Origin: Dipteronia dyeriana
Taxonomy: Eukaryota; Streptophyta; Magnoliopsida; Sapindales; Sapindaceae
DNA: 64,000 nucleotides
NCBI GenBank assembly: GCA_032871835.1
Contig: CM065296.1
Location: forward strand, 14,710,001-14,774,000
Direction of reading: 5' to 3'
A program made the position numbers and the translations under genes. Below, in pieces: positions 34,159-46,640 of the stretch (its first letter is position 1; each line of letters starts with the position of its first letter). The notes beneath the pieces were generated by a model. That model saw nothing but the letters and a program-made list of their open reading frames with translations, did no database searches and was not told the DNA's origin.

Positions 34159-35304
34159 TTTTTTTTTTTGATAAAATTGAACTGACCTAGAGGGAAAAAG
34201 CATCACAAGCGATCATATGCTGAAAAACCCCAAGACAGTATCCATCAATAATATAAAAAGAATAAAATGAAGAGTAACAAACACCAGAAAAACATAAAAA
34301 TAAAGGGAAACAATCCTAACAAAAACATTGGCACGCAGGCCATAAAAACTAAAAATAAAAAATATCAAGAAAAACGAAAAGACTCTCTACCCATGCAATC
34401 ATTGTCAACCAATAAAGAGCAGAAAGATGGGGAGTTTGCCCACCACGAATCGACCTCTAACCCCAAAGCATGCTTAGAAAGAGCGTCTGCAACCTGATTC
34501 TCCTCCCTAAAGATATGAGAAACCTGAAACTCCATTTTTGATATCTGATAGATACAGCGTTGCCAAGCCTGCCGAATCCACTAAGGAACTTGTTCAGAGC
34601 AAGAGGAGAGCAGCTGAACCACATAAGAAGAATCACTCTCAAGCCAGATCCAATGCCACCCATTCTGCTAAGAAAAATTAATAGCTATCGAAGCTGCAAG
34701 AAGTTTCGCCTCAAATGCAAACACATGATCAAGAGGAACAGTAAAACAACCCTTTACAAAAGCTCTACAATTACGAAAAATACCCTCACAACCCCCAGCA
34801 CCTGGAGAACTCAAGGCGGCATTATCAGTATTAACTTTTATCCAACCAGGAGCCGGAGACGACCAAATCACACTTCTGATAACAGAGGCCCTAGCCGGAC
34901 AGCCACGAAGATCAAAACGATAAAGAATCAAAAGATCATCTACACAATTACGCATACACCCAATCTCTAACCAATTAGCGTCAGACACCGCACGCCAAAC
35001 AAAAGACAAAGCAGATCTGAAATCCATAGTCTTACTCTTAAAAATCCACTGGTTACGGGCAAGCCACACACTCCAAACCACAACATGAATAGTTGTCTTC
35101 CATAAAACACGCACCTGATCGCTAAACGAAACTAACATGGCTTGAGAGAAGAACAAACTCCAAGTATCGGAAGAAATACGGCGCTGAAAAGCTGAGAAAA
35201 CTGCCTCCCAAAGAGCAACCGCTAAGGGGCATCGAATGAAAAGATGATCAGACGACTCACTGCTAACCCCACAAACACTGCATCGGGAAGCTAAGTGAAA
35301 CTCC
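34159..35304 (-). mobile_element. L1-type LINE, 5'-truncated
   Basis: The insertion is bounded by a perfect 12-bp duplication, ACATGAATGTAA, at 34147-34158 and 35305-35316. On the minus strand it ends in a poly(A) tail (T run at 34159-34169) preceded by CCCTCTAGGTCAGTTCAATT, a usual plant L1 3' end. Only the last 1.1 kb of the element is present, as is common after target-primed reverse transcription. Confidence 0.93.
34300..35304 (-). pseudogene. LINE ORF2 C-terminus: zinc-binding and RNase H domains
   Basis: The minus strand encodes CSVCGVSSESSDHLFIRCPL (about 35283-35224), the zf-RVT motif found after plant LINE RT. An RNase H of the RVT_3 type follows: WIKVNTDNAALSS (about 34855), GGCEGIFRNCRAFVKGCF and FAFEAKLLAASIAI. 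A stop at 34668 interrupts it, after which WLESDSSYVVQLL and WQRCI continue in other frames to about 34490. The methionine start upstream of 35304 lies in the target duplication and satellite and is not native. Reverse transcriptase and endonuclease are lost by truncation. Confidence 0.88.
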
Positions 35305-35316
35305 ACATGAATGTAA

Positions 35317-36353
35317 AATATTAAGTGATGTGTCACGTTAAACATGAAATAACCAACTTATATCACTTTTACCGCGACACATTGCTTGAAATATAATTTG
35401 AAACCGAAATCGAAATTTCTTTCAATGTCACTAAAAAAACTTCAAAATTTAAACAAAATAACAAAGTCCCATCAACAACATCATCTAAGAAACACAATAA
35501 TACCATTGAAATTGAAGGTTTTTAAACTTTGAAGTTTTGAGGAGAGATTTAACCACAAACTTAAAATTTTCAAAAAAACTCTTCCCAAATCTTGGTTTTT
35601 TTGTGATTTCACTTCAAAATAACTTCAATTTTTTGACAAAATTTCAAATACAATTAAGATTCGATAAAGATACAAGTGATAAAAGGATGAGTGATAGAGA
35701 CAAATGAGTAATGGAGAGAAAAATAATAAAGGGAAAAAGAGAATAAAATGGTAGTTTTATAATTTATTGACTAAAAACAACATGTATTATGATGATTGGT
35801 TACGAACAATAAAAAATTAGAATTTTGGTAGAAACAATAATCCATTCTATGGTTTGATTATTTTTTATAATTTTCACATTAATTAATTACTTCAACAATA
35901 AAACATGTCACTCCCATATAAGAAGTTTATATATATGATTATTAAAATTAAATATTTAATACTAACATTAAATAATGTCGTACGTCACCCCTATAAAAAA
36001 AAGTAGTTATTTTTATTACATGATAGATGATATATATACATAATTAATTAATTAATTAATTAATAATTACTATATTATATATTTTTTAAAAATAAAAAAA
36101 TTAATGAAATTTATAATTATCATATGTCACAACCACATCAAAAGTAAAAATAAAATAAAATTATTAGGTTATTATTATATATTATATGTGATATATGAAA
36201 TGATATGATATATTATTATATATAATAAAATTAATACAAATAATAATAATGTTTAATGAATGATATTTGTCGCAACCATATAAAAAGTATGAAAAAATCT
36301 ATTATATACATATATATATTTATATACTATATATGATATATGATTATTATTAT

Positions 36354-36417
<64 letters not shown>

Positions 36418-36456
36418 ATTAATGATTGTCACATGTCGCAACCATATCAAAAGTTG

Positions 36457-36495
<39 letters not shown>

Positions 36496-38087
36496 GATAA
36501 ATGATTATTATTATTATTATTATTAGATATTTTAAAAAATAAAAAAATTAATAACATTAATGACTGCTACATGTCGTTACCACATCAAAAGTAGAAAAAG
36601 TTTATTATTATATTATTACTAGCGTATCAAATCGTGCTATGCACATACTTTATGAAAAATATTTTATTGTGCAGTATGGCGGAAAATGTAAAATACACGT
36701 GTTTGTTATTCGCTTATTCACTATACAATTATATTAAAAATAAATATTGATTTTTTTTTGAAAAAGACTAAAAAAATTATATTTTAAAATATTTATGTTT
36801 TTTTCTTTTTTGCAACTGAAGTTTTTCCTTAACATAATGCAATCAACACTTAGTCGAGCAAAACCTAAATTATCAACATTAAAATTGAACGAAAATAAAG
36901 TAAGTTATAACATTTTATATAAATTAACAGTAATCGTAGCTAAAATATCTTAACGGTACATTGAAATTATGGAATTGATAATCAACAAATTAAAAGTAAT
37001 ATTTAGGTTCAATTCATCTTTTGTTCTTTGTATTGTTATGCTGAAAATAAAAATAAAAATTCCTAGATCTAATTATCATATATCTATATTTGATTTTTTT
37101 ATTTTTTTTTTGCTTTTTATAGCTTTCCAAAAGTCAAAACTCTTTACAAAAAAAAATTGATTTCAACATAAGGTAATCATCGAAAAAATATATATGGAAA
37201 ACCAACTAAACACAGATAAAAGAAAGGGATGAATGAGGAAATTTATTTTCATCCTCAATGCATGTATTAAAGCACATAAATAACCTCACAATTAATTTTA
37301 GTCAATTAATCTTAACAAATGGAAATGTTACATTGAAATATATTTTATTAAAAATGAGCATCTTCGTCTTAATAAAATGAAAATTAATATGATTAAATAA
37401 TTAATTAATATTAATGTCTTTTGAAATTCATAGTAAATTTAATTAATAAATATAAATGTCTTTCGAAATTATCTAGTAAATTAATTAATTCATATATATT
37501 ATAATATAATAAATTAATTACTTAATGTCAAAAGTTTAATTTAATAAATAAATAAATTATAATATCTTTTTTAATTTCCTAGTAAATTTAATTAATAATT
37601 ATTAATGTCTTTTTAAATTATCTTGTAAATTCATTAATTTATATATTTTTGATATGAAAAACTAATTACTTAATGTGAAAAAAAGTAGATCAAATATGAT
37701 AATGTGAGTAATTAATTAATAATATTTTATATGATTATATATATTATATGATATTATGATTATAAGCATGTATATATGATATTTAAAATAACATTAATGA
37801 AATGACACGTGATAATTTTGGTTGAAAGTAACTATTTTTATTATATTACTATATATGATTATATATGATTTTAGGGAGAATTTTAAAACTAACTATAAAA
37901 TTAGTATGTTTATTGTATTTACCAAAGATTTACAATTATTTGTTTCTACCAAAATATACACTATTTGGATAAAATTGTCCTTTATAAAAAAAATTCTCTA
38001 TTTTCATTTTCATTTTCTTCTTCCCATAAAAAAGTAACTTTTTTTCTTCTTATTCTTCTTTCCATTCCCAGACGTCTAGTATTCTGA
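35317..38087. other. AT-rich intergenic DNA with dispersed short repeats
   Basis: No gene is seen. A motif TGTCGCAACCATATCAAAAGTA with variants, usually preceded by AACATTAATGA or TTTAATGAATGA and followed by TTATTATT or a TA tract, occurs at about 35980, 36127, 36268, 36435, 36571 and 37808, and again beyond this interval. The spacing of about 130-165 bp in the first five suggests a decayed tandem array. Confidence 0.55.
36359..36414. repeat. (TA)28 microsatellite
   Basis: An uninterrupted TA run of about 56 bp. (TTA)n tracts lie nearby at about 36459-36490 and 36504-36523. Confidence 0.92.
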
Positions 38088-38395
38088 CTTTGTGTGTTTA
38101 ATTTGGTATTGACGTGATGTGTTTAATTGATTTTTCATGGTGTGTTTAATTGAGTTGTCCTAGTTTGTTTGATTGGTTTGCTCTGGTGTGTTTAATTGAG
38201 TTGTCCTGCTATGTTTAATTGGTATATCCTAGTATGTTTAACTGGTGTGTTTAATTGATCTACCCTGACATTTTTAATTAGATTGTCATGGTGTGTTTAA
38301 TTGGGTTGTCGTATTGTGTTTAATTGATCTGCCTTTGTGTGTTTAACTGGTCTGTCCCGGTGTGTTTAATTGATGGTCTGATGTGTTTAAAAAAT
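38088..38395. repeat. GTGTTTAATTG minisatellite, about 26-bp unit
   Basis: GTGTGTTTAATTG followed by about 13 variable bases (for example ATCTGCCTTT or GGTTGTCCTGGT) is repeated some 11-12 times head to tail. Variants are TATGTTTAATT, TTTGTTTGATT and GTGTTTAACTG. The core is well kept and the second half is variable. Confidence 0.88.
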
Positions 38396-39398
38396 CTGAA
38401 AAATTTCCAGATTTAAATAGATTTGGAAATTTTACAGATTTCCTCATACAAAAAAAAATTAAAAAATCTTTGAAATAATGGATCTCTAGTAAATGTTATT
38501 TATTTCGGAAGTAAATTTTGTTTCAATGGAATAAAATATGGAATTTGTTTTTAAAATAATCTAGAAAAAAAATTAACAAACTTATTCTGGAAAATATTCA
38601 AAACAAAAAAAACCTGGATTTTTTCTTTAAACAAAATCTAATATGGAAAAAAAATTAACAAATATAATCTGCAATTTTTTTAAAATTTGGAAACATAATC
38701 CGGAGATTTATCAAAACAAAAAAAAACCTGGAATTTTTTAAAATCTGATTTTTTTTTATACATAACGAAATCTGAATTTTGTTTATACAAACAATACCCA
38801 AACTTAAACACAAACACAACCACAACCGCCCTTAAAATCAACAGCTAACACTCAAATCCGAACCACCGTTTCGGCGACCGAACACAACCCAGTTCTGCAA
38901 ACCAAAGGAGAGAGAAGAAGAACAAAAAAGAATGCTTGGATTAAAGAGGAGAGAGTCGTGGCGTGAGAGAGGAGATCAGGATGAGAAGGAAGAAAAAAAT
39001 GATTCTGACTAGAGGAGAGAGAAGAGGTAAAGAAAATAATTAGGGATATTTAGGATTTCACAGTCAATTATTGGGTATAAATAATAAAAATTCTAATGTT
39101 TGGTAAAAACAATAAACCTCCTTATTTTTTTGAATAAATAGATGTATTTCCTCATGATTTTATGATTTTAAAAATATTATTTCTTAAACTATTCTAGACT
39201 ATTTATATGAATATTAAATACAAAAAAATTATTAATTAAATTAAATAGACTCTATATCGCAACCATATCGAAAGTAACCATTTTTATTATATGATAATAT
39301 GATATGATATGTTATTATATATAATAAAATTAATAAAAATAATAATAACATTTAATGAAGGATACGTGTCAGAACCAAATCAAAAGTAGGAAAAATTC

Positions 39399-39438
<40 letters not shown>

Positions 39439-40929
39439 TTATATTTCAAAAGAAAAATATTAAAATAAAAATTGTCACCAAATATTTCTCCATTGTATTT
39501 CAAAACCTATTTTAATAAAAAACATTCCAGAAAAAAAAATGAATGCCAAAGTTGTAAAGCCGTGGAGAATAAAAGATGCCAGTTCCTCATTTTGATGATC
39601 CATGTTCTTAAATTCTTCTCAAATATATATTTTTTTTGGAACAAAAAATTACATGTGAATTAATAAGAATTCAATAATCTAATTTCATGCTTCAAACCCT
39701 TAAATAAATACATTTCTAATCATTTAAAAAAAAACAAAGAGGGTTCATTATCAATACTTTACCTGATCCTTATTACCGACTCTCCTAAAGAAAGTATTGG
39801 AAAATGCCTAAAAAATGTGATATCAAACTTCAAAATCATAAATAAATACATTCTTGAATATTAATAAAACAAACATGAAAAGATACTAGGAGGGTTCGAT
39901 ATATATGGGCTGCCCTTAGGTGCAACATGACATAATACAATTTTTTTTTTAAAAATCCATGGCACATGTTTGGCACATGACAATTTAACTTGTTGTCCAC
40001 CATCAAACGCATACAGCTTGTCACCTTTATGTTTCCCAAGACAATAAATCCCTTCTTTTTAAATTTGAAATGCATTCATTTGATTTCAAATTTAGCATGC
40101 ATGATGAATTTATTATGGACCTCGCATGCATGCCTAATATATTTACAAATTCTGTGTTTATTCTATAAAACCTGTAAACAATATTTAGATTGGCTAATAA
40201 ACTTTAATACGCATAATGAATAAAGTGATCACATCATCTTATTATTTTTATATGTACACACCCATTACTGTTTACAATTCAAAATTGTGTTATGGTTTGC
40301 TCTATGTAAAATAAACAATAAGGTTACAAATCCAAGAGAACACAATTATTTATAATCGATTACTATTATTTATATGCGATCAAAATTCGGTTACAAATCA
40401 AAGTGATCATAATACTGTATATTCGATCAAGCATACATCAGTTTCATTTTTTTTTTATTTTTTTTAAACGAACGGTTCCCTTAACTGATATCGTCAGAGA
40501 GTGATCAAATTCTGGTTATAGTAATCACATATATATTTATGGTCATACGTACACACTACATTCGTCTTTATGATACATAAATACTGTCAAAATCTACGAT
40601 TTTCAATAATATTCGAAATTAGAAGTCATATCACCACTAAATATTATTTATTATATCTTATATTTGTCTAAAGATTTTGCATAAAGTAACGTGTATGTTA
40701 TGATTAATAGCCTCCAAAGAATGTATGGAATAACGTAAGAAATATCAGTAGGTTTCTCACCTAATTGACCAATCTTACAAAAATAAACAGCCGTCCACCC
40801 ATGCATGACTGCTAATTGATAACATAATTCATCTCTTTATATGTTCATTTGCTCATTTGTTCAACTGTTTATCTCTTCACCCCTATTCTCAAAACCAAAA
40901 AAGCTTCACATTTTTGAACACCTATAACA
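38396..40929. other. AT-rich intergenic DNA
   Basis: No gene is recognised. At 38396-38790 short phrases such as CTGGAAAA, AAAATTAACAAA and AAAACCTGG recur in a loose repeat of about 115 bp. Further copies of the CAACCATATC motif lie at about 39255 and 39370, and a (TTA)n tract at about 39402-39432. From 39433 to 40929 I see only unique AT-rich sequence. Confidence 0.55.
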
Positions 40930-43388
40930 ATGTCCTTCATTGAAGATACCGAAATTGAATTGCATACTATGTGCAGCCCAGAAAATTTCATCCAAATTGT
41001 AAAAGAGTTGACTACAAAACAATGAAAATGCAATGAAGATATGGGATTTCGGGTGCTGTTGAACATTAATTGCCTTATATTCCACCTTCCTTTATGTGAG
41101 ATGTTGCTAATATCCATTGCACCGGAGACAAAGGAAATTGAGCTATATGGAAAGTCAATTCCAATGAGGGAGTCTGACTTTGAAAAATTGATAGGGTTGC
41201 CTAACGGTACTAAGGATGTCGAGTGTGATATGGGTGAGTTTGACGAAACATGCATTAGGATGAAGAACCTTCTGCTTAAAAAAAGTAAGAACGCGATTAC
41301 TTTGTCAAGCATGATGAAGAAACTAAAGAATATGAAAGATACAGATGATGTTTTCAGGATTTCTTCATTTTGTTTATGATCTCCACCTTGTTATGCCCTC
41401 CGGAATCATCAAAAATCGACGAAGTATTGGTCACACAGCTAAAGGATCCTAGATTAATAAGGCAAAAGAAGTGGGCAACATATTATTTTTTGTGTCTAAT
41501 GGATGGTGTTAGAAAGTTCATTGATGGAGTTTCAAGAAATTTCAAGGTTGCATTCTGTTTCTTCAGATCTTCTATTGGGGATGTATTTCACAAAAACAAG
41601 TGTATGTAAACAAGATCCAAGTAGCTTTGGTTGCTTGAAGCTAAAACAAGGCTGCAACACTTCATAAGTTGGTGGCCAAAGATAACTTTTTTTACAACTC
41701 CACAGTAGAGGTGGACCAGCCATACTGGGCTGTAAAGTACCAGGGTGTTGAACACGAAGTAGAAAATCTTAAACTAAGAGTTGCTTCTAATGAACATTCA
41801 GTCGAACATTCCCCCCCCTCCCCCCCCCCCCACACACACACACACAATGTACTGTTTCGATTTTGGAACATCCTTTTGGAATAAACCAGTGATGAAATCT
41901 TTGATTCTTTGTATACCTATTTAGGAGACGGTTGTCATCAACTCGAGTACGGAGTCATTTTCACGTAGCATGTACTTAACTAAAAAAAAAAACACAGCTG
42001 TAACACATTGTTGAAAAGAAAAAAGTTTCAGTCGATAAATCTAAGGTTGAAATCCATTAGAAACCATATTCTAGAAGGACGAGGAGACGATTATTATTTC
42101 CTTCAAACAACCCCCACTCATCATTTTCGGTTGATGATATTCATTTGTTGAACATTTTGTTCGGTCACCTAAAAAAAGACAATGAAAGGTAAAATAGATT
42201 TCACTTCATTGTTTTTGAATGTTCATCACGTTTGCCTTTAATAAATTACCATGGTCAGTGTTTTATATTTGTTTCTTTTTTTTTTCTTCAGTAATGTGTA
42301 GTTGACTGATTTAAATTACTGTTTTCATTCAATGAACCGGTCATTGAGAATGAATATTTGTGGCTATGTTGGAAACATATTCGGGAAAATCTTTTGCCTG
42401 AAAAGTGGTTCAATGATACAGTGAGTCACGCAACATTAATTTTTTCTTACATATTTATCCCTATAAATCCAATGTAAACAATTGTTGATAATTTATCAAC
42501 TGTGCAACTCATTAACATGGCATTGTACAATCTATCCCGTGACACCTCAAAAAATATGTGGTATCTCTCTGTGCCATACTTTTCGGTTAGCCCATTAAAC
42601 CTTACTTCATTTTTAAAGTTATTTGTTTGAACAGATACGTGGACTTTATTGCCGCATTAAATTGCATTGCAATATATATATGTTAAGGTTCTTACAGCCC
42701 ATTCATGAGCAGGTTTATACAACAGCGGACGACACTACTTGGTTGAAAGAATTGACATCAGTGGAACGCGTCAACAATCTTAAATTTTATGAGGGATATG
42801 AGCAGCTTTGTGGCAAGATTTTTATTCCCATGAATGATGACAATCAACACTGGTTCTTAATGGTGATAAATGTTTCAAGCAAAATAGTTAATGTATGGGA
42901 TAGCTTACCCGTGGATGAGAAAAATATAAAAGACTGGAGTCTACGAAAAATGTTGTTAGTATTCTCAAATATCTACTCATTTATGTAAGAATTCATTTTT
43001 TTTAATGTAAAAATGATATGATATGCAGCTTACGTTTTTGGACCGACACTTTTTGGAATGTCGCAATTTAAAGATGAATTTTAAATACTTTACAGGCAAT
43101 GCTTTTGTCCAATGTCCAGTACAACCTAATGATTTTGATTGTTGTCTATTTTTGATAGCCAATTGTAAGCAGGGTTCAGAGTGCTGGTTCAATGAGACTA
43201 ATGTATGTGAATTTTCTACCTTTTATTTTATTTTTTCTGATTTTGTCCTGTAAATGTTCAACTCTAACTCTTTGAATATAATGCAGTACAACTCTGAGTA
43301 TCATAGGTTCAAACTTGCTCTGGATCTTGCAGAGCAACTTCATTACCAGAACAAGCAAGCTTCTTTACGGTCCCACAAAAAACCCTAA
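40930..43388 (+). pseudogene. Ulp1-like cysteine protease gene (C48-type) with DUF1985-like N-terminus
   Basis: ATG 40930 starts MSFIEDTEIELHTMCSPENF; an in-frame TGA at 41023 precedes MGFRVLLNINC and IELYGKSIPMRESDFEKLIG, resembling the DUF1985-type N-terminus of plant Ulp1 genes. A second block (41370-41600) reads STLLCPPESSKIDEVL and WATYYFLCLMDGVRKF, then loses one base near 41544. The protease domain is in the last exons: IFIPMNDDNQHWFLMVI (about 42816-42870, catalytic H), VNVWDSLP (D) and PVQPNDFDCCLFLI (about 43116-43157, catalytic C). An intron 43203-43286 (GTATGT to TGCAG) joins ETN to YNSEYHRFKLALDL; the stop is 43386-43388. Ulp1 enzymes remove SUMO. Such genes are often carried by Mutator-like elements in plants. 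Confidence 0.8.
41811..41846. repeat. C run followed by (CA)n
   Basis: Two runs of C, 8 and 11 long and separated by one T, are followed by (AC)7. They lie in a non-conserved part or intron of the Ulp1-like pseudogene. Confidence 0.9.
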
Positions 43389-43987
43389 CTTTTCCTATGG
43401 GCAAGCCAAAAGGTTCGAGATGTCATCACAAGGCAAAGGGGATAAAAGAAAATATAGCTGCAAATTATACAAAAAGTTTTCAATTTGGTTGGACATCTCG
43501 ACGTCATAGTAAATGATCGCGATCGTGAATGTACGGTCGTTGGGTAAAATGCAAGCTTTTAGATTTTTCAATAAAAGGGTGTCTCTCTCACATAACTTAC
43601 CGTGGACATAATAAGTAAGATGACCACACATTATGCATCAGCGTTTTATTATTTAGATATGGAGTTCGGATAGAAAATGAATACAAATTTGACTTTAAAT
43701 AGTTACTGTGGAGATTTGCATACTTTTTATATTTTTTCCATATTCAACAAACCAATTTTTTTGGACCCAATTCAATTTATGAGTTACTGTGTATGCATTA
43801 CACCAAATTTTTTTGTAACACAACAAAATTGTCATAACATAGCAAAAGGTCCTATCTCAATAAAATCTGTAGGTTTTTGAACCTAACTATATTTATGGGT
43901 CTTTGGTTTGAAGGATTACAAGTGTTATAGATCTTTGGTTTGATGGATTTGAAGATGTAATTTGGAACTGTCCATGCACTATGAGTG
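43389..43987. other. Intergenic DNA after the Ulp1-like pseudogene
   Basis: No gene is seen. The first 100 bp could be the 3' untranslated region. GATTACAAGTGTTATAGATCTTTGGTTTGA-like repetition of TCTTTGGTTTGA occurs at about 43901 and 43932. Confidence 0.5.
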
Positions 43988-44510
43988 TTTTTTTTAACGG
44001 CAAATTTATTTCAAGAGGCGAAACAGAGCCTAACAAAACAAACAACACAAACTCATAGAGGCAAAGAAAGAAAACAAACAACACAAAGGCACAACCCATG
44101 CAAGAGACCAAAACAAACAACAAACAAACTTAAAAACTAGTATATGAAAATATTATTGATCACACTTGTAAGCATTCATGTTATAGTAGCAATACCTAAT
44201 GTTGGGGGTCATGCATGTGTCCCCAATTGAACTAGCAAGAGAACACCAACTGCCAAAAACCAAAGCAAACACAACAAAAACAACACCAGCAACCCTAGAG
44301 ACTTATCTGTTCTAATTTCAACCATATCACAACAATTGTGAATACAAAATGCAAAATATGAAAAAGTTGTTTTCAAACACACAACTGTTCTAAACGAAAG
44401 ATAAGATAAAAAACAACATAATAACAATAAAACAAAGATTACATAAATAAATCCTAGATTACACTAATAAACCGAAACGTCATTCAGTAAGTAGTAGCAG
44501 ACGATCGCAT
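43988..44510 (-). repeat. Retroposon-like 3' tail, copy 1
   Basis: The minus strand ends CTCTTGAAATAAATTTGCCG plus a poly(A) tail (T run at 43988-43995), resembling the 3' end of plant L1 LINEs. It aligns along its whole length with 44929-45515, including GACCAAAACAA, GTTATAGTAGCAAT, GGGTCATGCATGTG, ACAAAATGCAAAA-like and AAACCGAAACGTCATTCA. The last 40 bp match the end of the small coiled-coil ORF at 45482. The leucine- and phenylalanine-rich ORFs on the minus strand are probably chance in T-rich DNA. Confidence 0.65.
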
Positions 44511-44928
44511 TTCTACATGCACCTTAATGACTGTCATGTTCTTTAATGACAAAAGATAACTCATTTTTCATGTCAATAATTAACGTATGATCAGATATTC
44601 AATTGCGAAATTACCAACTATAAGAGAGGATCACATATATGTTATTGCGTTCATTGTAATAATAAATCACCACTTCATTTTTATAAATTTTCCCTGCTAT
44701 TTTGATTGTGTTTTAACTGTTGAATTAGACCTAATTTCTCAAACGTGATGATCACTTATAACGTTACCATAATCATAGATGATATTTTATTCAAAGAGAA
44801 ATGGAGTATGAACATAAGTTATTAGATGATGTTATTGAGAAGACAGAATTGCTAATAACATTCATGAAGTTATTATTATACTATTGACCAGACAATGACA
44901 TCTTAATTACAAGCATTTTATTTATATA
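44511..44928. repeat. Dispersed module M, copy 1
   Basis: CATGCACCTTAATGA, AAAGATAACTCATTTTT, AAATTACCAACTATAA, TTTTGATTGTGTTTTAACT, TGATATTTTATTCAAAGAGAAATGGAGTA and TACTATTGACCAGAC appear in this order. They recur at about 46542-46930 (copy 2) and partly at 47860-48090 (copy 3). Confidence 0.75.
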
Positions 44929-45515
44929 TTTTTTTAACTTCAAATTTATCTCAAGATTCAAAACAGAGTCCAGCAAAACAAATAACACAAAGGCACAGAA
45001 GCACATTATGAAAATGAACACAGATGCATAACCCACACAAGGGACCAAAACAATCAACAAACAAACCCAAAAACTAGAATATGAAAAGATTATTGACCAC
45101 ACTTGTAGGTATTCAAGTTATAGTAGCAATTCCCAATGTTGAGGGTCATGCATGTGATCCCAAATGAAGATTTGTAAGATTGTTTTTATGTAATTAAGTT
45201 TTCGTATTTCATTTATGATGCATCTGTTGCGAACTCGCAAGAGACCACCAGCTGCCAAAGACAAGAACAACCACAACAAAAACAACACCAACAACCCAAG
45301 AGACTTAACTGTGCTAATTTCCAACCATATCATAACAGGTGTGAATACAAAATACAAAACATGCAAAAGATGTTTTAAAAGACACAACTGTTATAAACAA
45401 AAGAAAAGATTAAAAAACAACATAAAAATAAATAACCATAAAACAAAGATTACAAAAATAAAATTTTGATTACACTACTAAACCGAAACGTCGTTCAATA
45501 CGTAGTAGCAGACGA
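44929..45515 (-). repeat. Retroposon-like 3' tail, copy 2
   Basis: It is homologous to 43988-44510, with a T run at 44929-44935 as the poly(A) end on the minus strand. On that strand it lies directly downstream of the small coiled-coil ORF 45715-45482, so tail and ORF may have been one transcript. Confidence 0.65.
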
Positions 45516-45715
45516 TTGCAATCCTCCATTAACCTATTGACTTCATTTATTTTAGCTTCCACCTCCATCTCCAGCTTGATGATGCCTTCTTGTTCTCTTC
45601 CTTCCAATCCTCTTCCAACTTCATGCAACATATGCGTTTGGCTAGTGCATCCTCAACAATTGCTTTCCTCTCCGACAACAAATCATCAATCTAATGGCTG
45701 ATGGAACCATTGTAA
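45482..45715 (-). pseudogene. Small coiled-coil ORF, copy 1 (frameshifted)
   Basis: The minus strand reads LLSERKAIVEDALAKRICC and MKLEEDWKEE, then after a frame change IIKLEMEVEAKINEVNRLME and RLLLRIERRFG. The pattern of charged and leucine positions suggests a coiled coil. It aligns with 47569-47312: AIVEDALAKR with AIVEKALEDE, KLEMEVEAKINEV with QLEMEVTGLVDLI, and LLLRIERRF with YLQRRLKGL. I do not recognise the family. A broken exon of a larger gene is as likely as a separate small gene. Confidence 0.55.
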
Positions 45716-45829
45716 GTCATTTTTCTATAATTTCGAAGCGAACTTAGTTATGTACAAACCCTAAGTGGCTTTAACAGTTTAACACTCTGTATATGTTATT
45801 AATAGCAAATACTAATTTATTCATCAATT

Positions 45830-46640
45830 TAATATTTTTTTATATTAATCGAAGAAGTACTTAATGTCACCCCTAGCAACTTGCATTTAACAACCCAATG
45901 ACAAGCATCAATATTATAAGGTTGATATTCTCGACAAGATTAATTATGGATTTTTTAAACTTCGAAATATCGGCGTGCACTTTAATGACGCTCGTTTTCT
46001 TTAATGACAAAAGATAACTTATTTTTTCATGTCAACAATTAACACATGATCAAAAATTCAATTACGAAATTACCAACTATAAAAGAGGATAACATATATA
46101 ATTTTGTGTTCAATACTCAATTATGAAGTACTTAACGTCACCCCCTAGCAATGTGCATTGAACAACCCAATGACAAACATCGATATTTGACGGTTGATAT
46201 TATTGACACGATTAAATGTCTATTTTTGTACTTCGCAATATCTACTAGGGTAGCTACATGCACCGTAATGATGCTCATTTTCTTTATCTTTAATGAAAAA
46301 AAATTAACTCGCTTTTTCAGGTCAATAATCAACACGTGATCAAATATTAAATTATAAAATTACCAACTATAAATAAGGATCACATATATAATTTTATGTT
46401 CAACAATCAATTATGAAGTACTTAACGTTACCCCTAGCAGTGTGCATTGAACAACCTAATGACAAGCATCAATTTTGACGGTTGATATTCTCGACGCAAT
46501 TAATTATCGATTTTTGTACTTCGTAATATCGGCTAGGGTAGCTGCATGCACCTTAATGACACTCTTTTTCTTCTCTGACAAAAGATAACTCATTTTTTCA
46601 TGCCAATAATTAACGCATGGTCATATATCCAATTACAAAA
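45830..46640. repeat. Tandem repeat of 270-290 bp, about three copies
   Basis: GAAGTACTTAA occurs at 45854, 46125 and 46415, and TGCACNNTAATGA at 45976, 46259 and 46548. GCATTGAACAACC, GACAAGCATC or GACAAACATC, GTTGATATT, AAATTACCAACTATAA and GATCACATATATA are shared in order. The last copy runs into module M (46542 onward). Confidence 0.85.

Noticed and set aside
34560..34970. Plus-strand ORF of 136 codons
   Set aside because: It is the opposite strand of the LINE RNase H region.
36610..36660. CTAGCGTATCAAATCGTGCTATGCACA as a possible Helitron-like end
   Set aside because: No TC start, no CTRR end with an upstream hairpin and no rolling-circle replicase are seen; the resemblance is too slight.
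40869..41312. Minus-strand ORF of 147 codons
   Set aside because: It is antisense to the first exon of the Ulp1-like pseudogene, whose plus-strand motifs are convincing.
44209..45387. Minus-strand leucine-rich ORFs that look like membrane proteins (44209, 44881, 45118)
   Set aside because: They lie in T-rich retroposon-like tails, have no signal-peptide or loop pattern shared between the two copies, and the reading frames are not kept between copies.
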